From contig NZ_JAEKFT010000011.1 of the NCBI RefSeq assembly GCF_018524365.1, positions 62,001 to 126,000 of the forward strand: DNA of 64,000 nt, in the 5' to 3' direction. Positions 55,606 through 64,000 of the stretch are shown here, piece by piece. The notes under the pieces are model-generated. The model ran no database searches. It saw nothing but the letters and a program-made list of their open reading frames with translations, and had not been told where the DNA came from. The DNA is from Denitromonas iodatirespirans. GTDB taxonomy: Bacteria; Pseudomonadota; Gammaproteobacteria; Burkholderiales; Rhodocyclaceae. The translations under genes were made by a program, and so were the position numbers. Numbering within the stretch: the first letter of the stretch is position 1; each line of letters opens with the position of its first letter.

Positions 55606-56594
55606 TCCCCACCCGTACCCTCGGGCCCGACGGCCCCACCCTGTCCGCGCTCGGCTTCGGCTGCATGGGCATGTCGGAGTTCTACGGCCCGAGCGACGAC
55701 GCCGAGTCGCGCCGCGTGCTCGAAGCCGCCGTCGAGGCCGGCATCCAGATGTTCGACACCGCCGACACCTACGGCCTCGGCCACAACGAGCGCCTGCTCG
55801 CGCCGCTGATCGCCGCCCATGGCGCGCGCATCTGCGTGGCCACCAAGTTCGGCATCGCCCGCGAGCCGGGCCAGTACGCACGCAGCATCAACAACCAGCC
55901 CGACTACATCCGCCGCGCCTGCGACGCCTCGCGCGCCCGGCTCGGTGTCGACACCATCGATCTCTACTACTGCCACCGCCGCGACCCGGCGGTGCCCATC
56001 GAGACCTTGATGGAGACCCTGGCCGCGCTGGTGGCCAAAGACAAGGTGCGCGCCATCGGCCTGTCGGAGGTGAGCGCCGACACCCTGCGCCGCGCCGCCG
56101 CCATCCATCCGGTGGCCGCGGTGCAGAGCGAATACTCGCTGTGGAGCCGCGAACCCGAGCGCGGCCTGCTCGACGCCTGCCGCGAACTGGGCACCACGCT
56201 GGTCGCCTACAGCCCGCTCGGCCGCGGCTTTCTCACCGGCACGCTGGCCTCGACCGACGCCCTGGCCGAGGACGACTTCCGCCGCCGCAGCCCCCGTTTT
56301 GCCGACGCGGCCATGGCGCACAACCGGCGCCTGGTGGCCGCGCTGGGCGACTTCGCCGCTGCGCGCGGCGCCACGCCGGCGCAGATCGCGCTGGCTTGGC
56401 TGGTGGGCAAGCAGCCGAACGTGATACCGATCCCCGGCACCCGCAAGATCTCGCGCCTGCAGGAGAATCTGGCCGGCGCCGCGCTGACCCTGAGCGCGAC
56501 CGAGATCGCCGAGCTCGACGCCCTGTTCGACCCGGCCGCCGTGGCCGGCGAACGCTACCCCGAGGCCGGCTGGGCCGGCATCGAGCGGACGTAG
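55602..56594 (+). CDS. aldo/keto reductase
   Basis: This 330-residue NADPH-dependent oxidoreductase of the AKR family has LGFGCMGMSEFYG near the N terminus, DTADTYGLGHNE (catalytic Tyr), VATKFGI (Lys) and LYYCHRRDP (His), with the Asp preceding the Tyr helix. IPIPGTRKISRLQENLAG at the C terminus is the cofactor 2'-phosphate loop. It is coupled to the SGNH hydrolase by an ATGA overlap. Its TAG stop is part of a palindromic repeat. Confidence 0.95.
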   Translation: MIPTRTLGPDGPTLSALGFGCMGMSEFYGPSDDAESRRVLEAAVEAGIQMFDTADTYGLGHNERLLAPLIAAHGARICVATKFGIAREPGQYARSINNQPDYIRRACDASRARLGVDTIDLYYCHRRDPAVPIETLMETLAALVAKDKVRAIGLSEVSADTLRRAAAIHPVAAVQSEYSLWSREPERGLLDACRELGTTLVAYSPLGRGFLTGTLASTDALAEDDFRRRSPRFADAAMAHNRRLVAALGDFAAARGATPAQIALAWLVGKQPNVIPIPGTRKISRLQENLAGAALTLSATEIAELDALFDPAAVAGERYPEAGWAGIERT

Positions 56595-56656
56595 GACGGG
56601 TTTCAACCCGCCAATCGCTCTGGCCGACACCGATGGCGGATTGAAACCCGCCCTAC
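56591..56656. repeat. GTAGGACGGGTTTCAACCC palindromic repeat at the reductase stop
   Basis: A 66-bp palindrome from GTAGGACGGGTTTCAACCC to GGATTGAAACCCGCCCTAC, related to 20014-20075. Its initial GTAG gives the TAG stop codon of the aldo/keto reductase. Confidence 0.8.
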
Positions 56657-56767
56657 GGCGTCAGAATCTCAACGGCCCGTTTCGCTTGAAGCCATTCGCA
56701 CTTCGGTCTAAAAGACGTATCACCTACGTTGAACAGGAGTGCCAGGCGAATCGCCTGCATCAGCCCC

Positions 56768-57220
56768 ATGGACCGGATCGATCTGAAGATACTGGATGAG
56801 TTGCAACGCGATGCCCGGCTGTCGGTCGTCGAGATCTCGCGTCGCGTCGGCCTGACCAAGACGCCGTGCGCCGAGCGCATCCGCCGGCTCGAAAAGAGCG
56901 GCGTGATCCGCGGCTATCATGCCGAGCTCGACCCCGAGGCGATGGACGTGAGCCATGTGGTGATGGTGCAGGTGCTGCTCACCTCCACCACCGCGCAGGA
57001 CCTCAAGCGCTTCAACGAGGGGGCGCGGAAGATCCCCGAGATCGAGTCCTGCCACATGATCGCGGGCGATTTCGATTACCTGCTCAAGGTGCGCACGCGC
57101 GACATCGCCGCCTACCGCCAGGTGATGGGCGACAAGATCTCCGAGTTGCCCTGCGTGCGCCAGACGCACACCTATGTGGTGATGGAAGTCGTCAAGGACG
57201 CGCACACCCTGCCGATCTGA
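56768..57220 (+). CDS. Lrp/AsnC family regulator, PutR/BkdR-like
   Basis: This 150-residue regulator has an N-terminal winged helix (ILDELQRDARLSVVEISRRVGL, KTPCAERIRRLEKSGVIRGY) and a C-terminal RAM domain (ESCHMIAGDFDYLLKVRT). It converges with putA, which lies on the opposite strand. Lrp-type regulators next to putA commonly activate it in response to proline, so that role is likely. It is distinct from the regulator at 38513. Confidence 0.92.
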   Translation: MDRIDLKILDELQRDARLSVVEISRRVGLTKTPCAERIRRLEKSGVIRGYHAELDPEAMDVSHVVMVQVLLTSTTAQDLKRFNEGARKIPEIESCHMIAGDFDYLLKVRTRDIAAYRQVMGDKISELPCVRQTHTYVVMEVVKDAHTLPI

Positions 57221-57222
57221 GC

Positions 57223-57260
57223 GGCGGCGGGCGCGCGGTCGTGCCGCGGCGCCCGCCGCC
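57223..57260. terminator. G+C-rich hairpin between convergent Lrp and putA genes
   Basis: GGCGGCGGGCGC and GCGCCCGCCGCC form a perfect 12-bp stem in the 44-base gap between two convergent stop codons. It has no T-run, so it may be a barrier to RNA polymerase or an mRNA end stabiliser rather than a classical terminator. Confidence 0.6.
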
Positions 57261-57264
57261 TGGC

Positions 57265-60200
57265 TTAGGCCCCCATCGTCATCAGACTGGCATTGCCGCC
57301 GGCGGCGGCGGTGTTGATGCTCAGGGTGCGCTCGTGCACCAGACGGGCCAGGTCGTACTCCGGCTCGGCCCGCACCAGCGGGCAGATCGGGCCGTCCCGG
57401 CCGGCCAGGCGCTGGCGCCAGCTGTCGGCGTCGGCATCCTTGCCGTCGAAGAGCACGGCATCGACGCCTTGCTCGAGCCAGTCGTCCTCGACCGACACCC
57501 ACTGGGTCATCGGCTTGGGCAGCAGGCCGACCAGCGCCCGCGTGCTGGCATTGGCCGCAAAGACGATGCGGTTGCCGCTGGCAGCGGCGGCCAGCATCTG
57601 GTGCACCCGGGCCACCTGGTTGGTGGCCACGCCGGCCAGGCGGCCGCGCGGCACGAAGCGCAGGCTGTTGTCCTCGCCGGTGGGGCCGGGCAGGTCGAGC
57701 TTGATCCCCGACAGTCGCCGCGCCCGATAGGCATCGGCACGGTCGCGCAGCACCTGCACGTCGTCTCCCTCCAGGATGGCGCGGCCGACACCGTCGATCC
57801 ACTCGAGCAGCGCCTGGAAGGGCGCCGGATCCTCGCCCGCCGTCTGCGGGCCGAGCGCGGCGCCCGGGGTGCGGCGCAGCAGGCGGTGCAGATACAGCGG
57901 CCCGCCGGCTTTCGGGCCGGTGCCCGAGCGCCCCTCGCCGCCGAAGGGCTGCACGCCGACGACGGCGCCGATCATGTTGCGATTCACATACATGTTGCCG
58001 ACATGGGCGCGCTCCGCGATGCGCTCGATGCATTCGTCGATGCGCGAATGCACGCCCAGCGTGAGGCCGTAGCCGGAGGCGTTGATCTGCTCGACCACCT
58101 TGTCGATGTCGCGCGCCTTGAAGCGCAGCACATGCAGGATCGGGCCGAACTGCTCGCGCGTGAGCTCGGCCAGCGAGCCGATCTCGATCACCGTCGGCGC
58201 CACGAAGGTGCCCTTGGCGCAGGCCTCGCCGAGCGGCATGCGGGTCACCCGCGCGCCTTTTTCCTGCATGGCGGCCACATGGCGCTCCAGGTTGGCCTGC
58301 GCCTCGGCGTCGATCACCGGGCCGATGTCCACCCGCACATCGGCGGTGTTGCCCACCGACAGCTCGCGCGTGGCGCCGGCCAGCATCTCCAGCACATGGT
58401 CGGCGATGTCCGCCTGCAGACACAGCACGCGCAGCGCCGAGCAGCGCTGGCCGGCGGAGTCGAAGCTGGAGGCCACCACGTCGGCCACCACCTGCTCGGG
58501 CAGCGCGGTGGAGTCGACGATCATCACGTTCTGCCCGCCGGTCTCGGCGATCAGCGGCACGTCACCGCCGCGCGCGGCGACCTCGCGGTTGATGATGTTG
58601 GCCACGTCGGTGGAGCCGGTGAACATCACCCCGCGCACCCGCGCGTCCTTGACCAGCGCGGCGCCCACGGTTTCGCCGCGGCCGGGCAGCAGCTGCAGCA
58701 CCGCGTCGGGCACGCCGGCCTCGCGGAACAGGCGCACCGCGGCGGCGGCGATCAGCGGGGTCTGCTCGGCCGGCTTGGCGAGCACCGGGTTGCCGGCAGC
58801 CAGTGCCGCGGCCACCTGGCCGGTGAAGATGGCGAGCGGGAAGTTCCACGGGCTGATGCACAGCACCGGCCCGACCGAGCGATGCGTGCCGTTGTCGAAG
58901 CCGGCGGCCTGGGCGGCGTAGTAGCGGCAGAAGTCGACCGCTTCGCGCACCTCGGCCACGGCGTTGGCCCACGACTTGCCGGCTTCGCGCACGGCCAGGG
59001 CGATCAGCGCCGGCCCGTCGCGCTCCATCAGGTCGGCCACCCGCGCGACGATGTCGGCCCGCTCGGCGGGAGCGCGCATGGCCCAGTCGTCGGCCGCGGC
59101 ATCGGCGGCCGTCAGCGCGGCTTCGACATCGGCCGCCTGCGCTTCGAGCACGGTGCCGACGATGTCGCCATGGTCGGCCGGGTTGCGCACCGGCTGCGCC
59201 GCGTCGGCGCCGCCGGCCGGCAAGGCATCGGCCAGCATCGGCGCGGCCTCGAAGCGCCGGCCGGCGCTCTTGGCCAGCGCCTCGGCCAGGCGCGCGCGCA
59301 CGGTTTCGTTGGACAGGTCGAAGCCGGCCGAATTGCGCCGTTCGGCGCCGTAGAGCTCGGCCGGCAGGGGAATCTTGGGATGCGGCGCACCGCCCAGGCG
59401 GGCGGCCTCTTCGACCGGGTCGGCGACCAGCTCCTCGATCGGCACGTTCTCGTCGACGATGCGATTGACGAAGCTGGTGTTGGCGCCGTTTTCCAGCAGC
59501 CGGCGCACCAGGTAGGCGAGCAGGGTCTCGTGGCTGCCCACCGGCGCGTAGATGCGCACCAGGCGGGCGATCTCCGGGTTGCCGACGACCTGGTCGTAGA
59601 GCGGCTCGCCCATGCCATGCAGGCACTGGAACTCGTAGCTGCCCTTCTGGTAGCCGTCGCCGGCCATGTGCATGATCGCCGCCAGACTCTGCGCGTTGTG
59701 GGTGGCGAACTGCGGGTAGATGTGCTCGCGCGCGTCGAGCAGCTTCTTCGCGCAGGCGAGGTAGGAGACGTCGGTAAACACCTTGCGGGTGAACACCGGG
59801 TAGCCGTCCAGCCCGTCGATCTGGGCGCGCTTGATCTCGGCATCCCAGTAGGCGCCCTTGACCAGGCGCACCATCAGCCGCTGGCCGCTGCGTTCGGCCA
59901 GATCGATGATGGTGTCGAGCACATAGGGCGCACGCTTCTGGTAGGCCTGCACCACAAAGCCCAGCCCGGCCCAACCGGCCAGGTCGTCGTCCAGGGCCAG
60001 GGCTTCGAGCAGGTCGAGCGACAGCTCCAGCCGGTCGGCCTCTTCGGCGTCGATGTTGAGGCCGATGTCGAAATCTCGGGCCAGCACGCACAGGCGCTTG
60101 ACGCGGTGGAGCAGCTCCTTCATGACGCGGTCGGGCTGCGACCACACATAGCGCGGATGCAGCGCCGAGAGCTTGATCGAGATGCCGTTGCCGTCGACCA

Positions 60201-60939
60201 CGCCGCGCCCCTTGGCATTCTGGCCGATGGCCTGGATGGCGCCGACATAGGCGTCGAAATAGCGGTTGGCGTCCTCGGCCGTCATGGCCGCCTCGCCGAG
60301 CATGTCGAAGGAGTAACGGTAGCCGCGCTTCTCGGCGGCCTTGCCGCGCTGCAGGGCTTCGTCGATATCGCGGCCGGTGACGAACTGCTCGCCGAGCATG
60401 CGCATGGCCAGATCCATGCCTTTGCGGATCAGCGGCTCGCCGCCGCGCTGCATCAGGCGGGTCAACGCGGTGCCGAGGCTCTGCTCGCTGCTGGTGGCCA
60501 CCAGCCGGCCGGTCACCAGCAGGCCCCAGGTGGCGGCATTGACGAACAACGAGGGGCTGTTGCCCAGGTGGGCGCGCCAGTCGCCGTCGGACAGCTTGTC
60601 GCGGATCAGGCGGTCGGCGGTGGCTTTGTCGGGCACGCGCAAGAGCGCCTCGGCCAGACACATCAACGCCACCCCTTCCTGGCTCGACAGCGAGAACTCC
60701 TTCATCAGCGCGTCGACACCGCTGGAGCGGCTGCGGTCGCCGCGCAGGCCGGCGACCAGCCGGGCGGCCAGCGCCTGGACCTTGTCATGCAGCGCCGGGT
60801 CGAGGCGCGCAGCCGAGACCAGCGGCGGCACGCAGTCGGGCTCGGGGCTACGGTAGTGGGCGGTGATGCGCCGGCGCAGCTCGCTGCGCTCGGCGGCGGG
60901 CAGTGCGGCGGTAGCAGGGTTGATCGCGGGGGTTTTCAT
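57265..60939 (-). CDS. putA: bifunctional proline dehydrogenase / P5C dehydrogenase
   Basis: This 1224-residue enzyme oxidises proline to glutamate. The FAD-binding proline dehydrogenase barrel spans about 75-480 (SIKLSALHPRY, LVKGAYWDAEIKRAQ, QFATHNAQS). The aldehyde dehydrogenase domain spans about 530-1010 (CISPWNFPLAIFTGQ, IAETGGQNVMIV and catalytic Cys in DSAGQRCSALRVL). A C-terminal ALDH-like domain follows. The N terminus lacks the ribbon-helix-helix DNA-binding domain of E. coli PutA, so it does not repress its own gene; the Lrp-type gene downstream is the probable regulator. Confidence 0.96.
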   Translation of the reverse strand: MKTPAINPATAALPAAERSELRRRITAHYRSPEPDCVPPLVSAARLDPALHDKVQALAARLVAGLRGDRSRSSGVDALMKEFSLSSQEGVALMCLAEALLRVPDKATADRLIRDKLSDGDWRAHLGNSPSLFVNAATWGLLVTGRLVATSSEQSLGTALTRLMQRGGEPLIRKGMDLAMRMLGEQFVTGRDIDEALQRGKAAEKRGYRYSFDMLGEAAMTAEDANRYFDAYVGAIQAIGQNAKGRGVVDGNGISIKLSALHPRYVWSQPDRVMKELLHRVKRLCVLARDFDIGLNIDAEEADRLELSLDLLEALALDDDLAGWAGLGFVVQAYQKRAPYVLDTIIDLAERSGQRLMVRLVKGAYWDAEIKRAQIDGLDGYPVFTRKVFTDVSYLACAKKLLDAREHIYPQFATHNAQSLAAIMHMAGDGYQKGSYEFQCLHGMGEPLYDQVVGNPEIARLVRIYAPVGSHETLLAYLVRRLLENGANTSFVNRIVDENVPIEELVADPVEEAARLGGAPHPKIPLPAELYGAERRNSAGFDLSNETVRARLAEALAKSAGRRFEAAPMLADALPAGGADAAQPVRNPADHGDIVGTVLEAQAADVEAALTAADAAADDWAMRAPAERADIVARVADLMERDGPALIALAVREAGKSWANAVAEVREAVDFCRYYAAQAAGFDNGTHRSVGPVLCISPWNFPLAIFTGQVAAALAAGNPVLAKPAEQTPLIAAAAVRLFREAGVPDAVLQLLPGRGETVGAALVKDARVRGVMFTGSTDVANIINREVAARGGDVPLIAETGGQNVMIVDSTALPEQVVADVVASSFDSAGQRCSALRVLCLQADIADHVLEMLAGATRELSVGNTADVRVDIGPVIDAEAQANLERHVAAMQEKGARVTRMPLGEACAKGTFVAPTVIEIGSLAELTREQFGPILHVLRFKARDIDKVVEQINASGYGLTLGVHSRIDECIERIAERAHVGNMYVNRNMIGAVVGVQPFGGEGRSGTGPKAGGPLYLHRLLRRTPGAALGPQTAGEDPAPFQALLEWIDGVGRAILEGDDVQVLRDRADAYRARRLSGIKLDLPGPTGEDNSLRFVPRGRLAGVATNQVARVHQMLAAAASGNRIVFAANASTRALVGLLPKPMTQWVSVEDDWLEQGVDAVLFDGKDADADSWRQRLAGRDGPICPLVRAEPEYDLARLVHERTLSINTAAAGGNASLMTMGA

Positions 60940-61009
60940 GAGAAGGAACTCCAGTCTTGCCCGGCCGGGCTCGGGGCGCCGGCCGGGATGCTTCGAAAGG
61001 CAAATGCGC

Positions 61010-62515
61010 TCAGCGGAACCGCTTGATCTCGCCTGACGCCAACTTGGCCTGGTATTGCGCCAGCTCGCGCCGGACCACCGGCAGCAGCATGTACAGGCCG
61101 ATCACGTTGGGAATGGCCATGGCGAAGATCATCGAGTCGGAGAAATCGATGACTGGCCCAAGGCTCATGCTGGCGCCGATGATCACGCAGATGCAGAAGA
61201 ACAGCTTGTAGATGTTCTCCACCGTCTTGTTCTCGCCGAACAGGTAGGTGGTGGCCTTCAGACCGTAGTAGGACCACGAGATCATGGTCGAGAAGGCGAA
61301 CAGCACCACCGCCAGCACCACCGGGAACCACGGGAAGGCCGTCTCGAAGGCCGCCGAGGTGAGCTCGACGCCGGTCAGGCCGGAGTCCAGCGTGCCGCTG
61401 ACGACGATCACCACCGCCGTCATGGTGCAGATCACCACGGTGTCGATGAAGGGCTCGAGCAGCGCGACATAGCCTTCGGTGACCGGCTCCTTGGTGCGCA
61501 CCGCCGAGTGGGCGATGGCTGCCGAGCCGATGCCGGCCTCGTTCGAGAACGCCGCCCGTTTGAAGCCCTGGATCAAGGCGCCGAGGATGCCGCCGGCAAC
61601 GCCCTCGCCGGTAAACGCGCCGGAGACGATCTGGCCGAAGGCCCAACCGATCTTGTCCTAGTTGGAGATCATGATGACGATGCCGGCGCCGACATAGATG
61701 GCCGCCATGAAGGGCACGATCTTCTCGGTGACATGGGCGATCGACCTGAGGCCGCCGATGATCACCATGCCGACCACCACCGCCAGCACCAGGCCGATCA
61801 ACCAGCCCTTGTCAGCGAAAAAGCTCATCTCGCCGCCGGTGACGTTGGCAATCTGCTTGGCCGCCTGGTTGGCCTGAAACATGTTGCCGCCGCCGATCGC
61901 ACCGCCGATGCAGCACACCGCGAAGATCGCCGCCAGCACGCGGCCCAGCCCGGGTTTGCCGAGGCCTTCGAAGCCGCGCGAGAGGTAGTACATCGGGCCG
62001 CCGGAGATGGTGCCGTCCGGGTTTTCGCGGCGGAACTTCACGCCCAGCGTGCATTCGGTGAACTTCGAGGCCATGCCGAGCAGGCCGGCGAGGATCATCC
62101 AGAACGTGGCGCCCGGGCCGCCGATCGACACCGCGACCGCCACGCCGGCGATGTTGCCGAGCCCGACGGTGGCCGACAGCGCGGTGGTCAGCGCCTGGAA
62201 GTGCGACACCTCGCCCGCATCATTGGGATCGGCATAGCAGCCGCGCACCAGGTCGATCGAGTGTTTGACGCCGCGCAGCTGGATGAAGCCGAAGTAGATC
62301 GTGCAGATGGCGGCGGCCGTGATCAGCCAGCCGACGATCAGCGGAAAGGACACATCGCCGATCTTGACGGAGTAGAAAATGATGCTGGTGATGAAATTGG
62401 ATACCGGCGCCACGGCGGTGTTGATGGCTTCGTCGATGCCACTGCCCTCCTGGGCATGGGCGAGCAAGGGGGTCAGCGCAGCCATGAAGGCCGCGCCCAG
62501 CTTGACGTTAGACAT
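61010..62515 (-). pseudogene. sodium:alanine/glycine symporter (AGCS) with in-frame amber codon
   Basis: The frame encodes about 500 residues of an AGCS-family sodium-coupled amino acid carrier with 11-12 helices, starting at 62515 with a signal-like helix and ATG. It has ATVGLGNIAGVAVAVSIGGPGA, GGPMYYLSRGFEGLGKP and [19 protein letters not shown] single TAG at 61658-61660 lies in I-S-N-stop-D-K-I-G, in the middle of the protein; the frame continues to the stop at 61010 without other damage. TGG or CAG would be one change away. It lies between usp and putA, fitting proline or alanine uptake. Confidence 0.85.
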
Positions 62516-62569
62516 GGTGTTGTCTCCTTGATTTTTATGCGTGAGGCACGTCGGTCCGGCGTACGCGCC

Positions 62570-63001
62570 TTACGGCACGACGGTGACCGGTACCGGCGAG
62601 GCCTGGATCAGCGAAATGCCCAGCGTGCCCATGAAGCGGGCGGCCAGATTGGACGTGCCCTTGCGGCCGACGACGATGATCGACTCGGGATGCTTGCCGG
62701 CGATCTCGCACATGATCTCGGCCGGATCGCCGTACTGGACATCGCTGCTCACGTTCAGCCCGCTGGCGCGCAGTTTCTCGCACACCGGATTCACCACCGA
62801 CTTGGCGCGCTCCACCTCCTTCTCGCGCTCCTTGTGTCGTTCGGCAATCTCTTCCATGGTCAGAAAGCTGTAGGGCGACCACTCCAGCACATGCACCAGC
62901 AGCACCGCAGCGCCCCGGCCCTTGGCGGCCCGGGCGGCGAAATCGAGCGCGCGCTTCGAGGGCTCGGTGCCGTCGTATCCGACGATGAACGTCTTGATCA
63001 T
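62570..63001 (-). CDS. universal stress protein UspA family
   Basis: This 143-residue protein has the Usp fold: MIKTFIVGYDGTEPSKRALDFAA at the N terminus and the ATP-binding G-x2-G-x9-G segment in VVGRKGTSNLAARFMGTLG. It is preceded by GAGGAG. It leads a group with the symporter gene and putA on the same strand, so it may be induced with proline metabolism. Confidence 0.93.
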   Translation of the reverse strand: MIKTFIVGYDGTEPSKRALDFAARAAKGRGAAVLLVHVLEWSPYSFLTMEEIAERHKEREKEVERAKSVVNPVCEKLRASGLNVSSDVQYGDPAEIMCEIAGKHPESIIVVGRKGTSNLAARFMGTLGISLIQASPVPVTVVP

Positions 63002-63100
63002 GATGTGACTCCTCATGTTGGGTGAGAGCCGAACCCTGCCTGCGGCGGGGCCGGAATCTGAATTATCGAACCATACAAGGAGTACATGGCTCCATAATCA

Positions 63101-63154
63101 GACTTTATTAGTCCATATGGTCTTGTAGATTGGGTATTTTTAGTCTTTTAGACT
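63101..63154. promoter_or_regulatory. AT-rich dyads upstream of the usp-symporter-putA group
   Basis: Two short dyads, GACTTTATTAGTC (63101-63113) and AGTCTTTTAGACT (63142-63154), lie 41 bases apart with CCATATGG (63113-63120) between. They fall in an AT-rich island (63060-63170) in otherwise G+C-rich DNA. Lrp-type regulators bind repeated AT-rich dyads spaced by helical turns, so this is a candidate site for the regulator at 56768. The remaining 63171-63404 contains nothing I can identify. Confidence 0.55.
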
Positions 63155-63404
63155 GGTTTAACAGACGATAAGCAGCCATCCTGGGATGGCACGCAGGCGC
63201 CCGGCGGCGCCACTCGGGGGGCGGGATCGAAGGCTCGCGCCAGACGCGGGCCGCATGGCCGGTTCAGCCAGTGCCCTCTATAAACCGTAGATGCCAGGGC
63301 CGCCCCTGTCAGCCGAAGGCGTGTCTTCGGCAGGGCGATACGCCGGCCCGGCGAGGGGAAATCCGCCCGCAGGATCGGCAGAACGATGGCACGGAGAACG
63401 CGCC

Positions 63405-63989
63405 TTACGGCGTCGAAAACGCCTCGGCGAAGGCCCGCGCATCAGCCAGAAAGTGCTGCGCATCCGCAGCAAAGCCGGCGTAGTCGGCGCGCAGCGCCGC
63501 GCCGCAACCGAGGAAAGGCTCGGGCCGCTTGAGGCGGCCGGCGATGCGGTCGAGCGCAAAGACGATGGTGTCCACCTCGCGGTAGGCGGTCAGCCAGTCA
63601 TCCTCGGCCATGCGCGCCAGCACCGGCAGCGCGCGCGCCGGCAGGCGGTGGCGGTGCGCCGCCAGCAGCGCGTACTGGCGGGCGGTGAAGGCGGCCAGCG
63701 GCTCGTGCGGATGCCAACGTGCCCACTGCACGGCCAGGAAGTGGTCGTAGAACATATCGACCATCACGCCGGCAAAGCGCCGGTGCGCCGCGCCGACCCG
63801 TGCCCGCGAGGCCTGAAAGGCCGGATGGGTGTCGGCAAAGGCGTCGATCGCCCGGTGCAGCGCCACCCCGGCGGCGATATCGGGCGGCAGATCGCCGGGC
63901 AGCGCGCCCTTGACGAAATCCCCGGCCACCGCGCCCAGCCGCGCGCCCTCGTCGGGGCCGGCCAGCCACAGGTGGGCGAGAAAGTTCAT
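63405..63989 (-). CDS. acpH: acyl carrier protein phosphodiesterase
   Basis: This 194-residue AcpH/DUF479 enzyme removes the phosphopantetheine group from acyl carrier protein. It has MNFLAHLWLAG at the N terminus, GDFVKGALPGDLP, LHRAIDAFADTHP and VDMFYDHFLAVQW, which hold the HD-like metal-binding His and Asp residues. Length fits the family. It starts at 63989, 11 bases inside the window edge. Confidence 0.93.
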   Translation of the reverse strand: MNFLAHLWLAGPDEGARLGAVAGDFVKGALPGDLPPDIAAGVALHRAIDAFADTHPAFQASRARVGAAHRRFAGVMVDMFYDHFLAVQWARWHPHEPLAAFTARQYALLAAHRHRLPARALPVLARMAEDDWLTAYREVDTIVFALDRIAGRLKRPEPFLGCGAALRADYAGFAADAQHFLADARAFAEAFSTP

Positions 63990-64000
63990 CCGGAGAAGCC

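Overview
The window is high-GC chromosomal DNA of a betaproteobacterium, most likely of the order Rhodocyclales (Azoarcus/Thauera/Aromatoleum-like). This rests on gene content and neighbourhoods: nadD-rsfS-rlmH-maf-rng, DUF2782-thrB next to polA, dapF-DUF484-xerC, tandem LpxL-type acyltransferases divergent from metK, a PEP-CTERM protein with a sigma-54-like promoter, and lutABC. The assignment is an inference from memory of family distributions. I saw no rRNA, tRNA or CRISPR array.

Layout. 1-9 kb: end of a polysaccharide deacetylase, a zinc-finger anti-sigma-like protein, a lytic transglycosylase, a periplasmic ATP-dependent DNA ligase, a DUF2721 protein, a PEP-CTERM protein and two c-di-GMP proteins, one translationally coupled to a DRE-TIM lyase-like enzyme. 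9.2-10.9 kb is an accessory island: a truncated type VI amidase effector (tae4) with its intact immunity gene (tai4), four palindromic repeats and an orphan protein. 11-28 kb is mostly housekeeping: polA, LOG protein, FAH hydrolase, thrB, nadD, rsfS, rlmH, maf, rng, ruvA and ruvB. 29-31.5 kb holds a diiron oxygenase-reductase operon behind a large dyad operator and an FNR-type box. 31.5-42.8 kb: rlmI, xerC, dapF, an Lrp/AsnC regulator divergent from a TyrR/PhhR-type activator with TyrR boxes, and two acyltransferases. 43-50.6 kb: metK with a structured leader, ruvC and lutABC. 50.6-53.8 kb: an orphan 977-residue protein between inverted half-repeats. 53.8-64 kb: LysR, SGNH hydrolase, aldo/keto reductase, Lrp regulator, putA, a sodium:amino-acid symporter broken by one amber codon, a universal stress protein and acpH.

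The most striking feature is a set of small non-autonomous elements at gene junctions. Family A (two copies, 14457-14689 and 36593-36904) has CCTAGAAACC terminal inverted repeats and 5-bp duplications of ATGAW, where the ATG is the start codon of the downstream gene. In both copies the left duplicated ATG opens a 16-codon ORF. This stops just before a second ORF with its own ribosome binding site, and that second ORF stops on a TGA overlapping the start codon of the downstream gene. The element thus appears to relay ribosomes through the insertion and keep the operon translated. Family B (28914-29067) abuts a stop codon. Family C (35277-35541, 30-bp perfect ends) interrupts a DUF2242 gene. A separate group of GTAG...CTAC palindromes supplies the TAG stop codon of four genes (rlmH, tai4, the LysR gene and the aldo/keto reductase).
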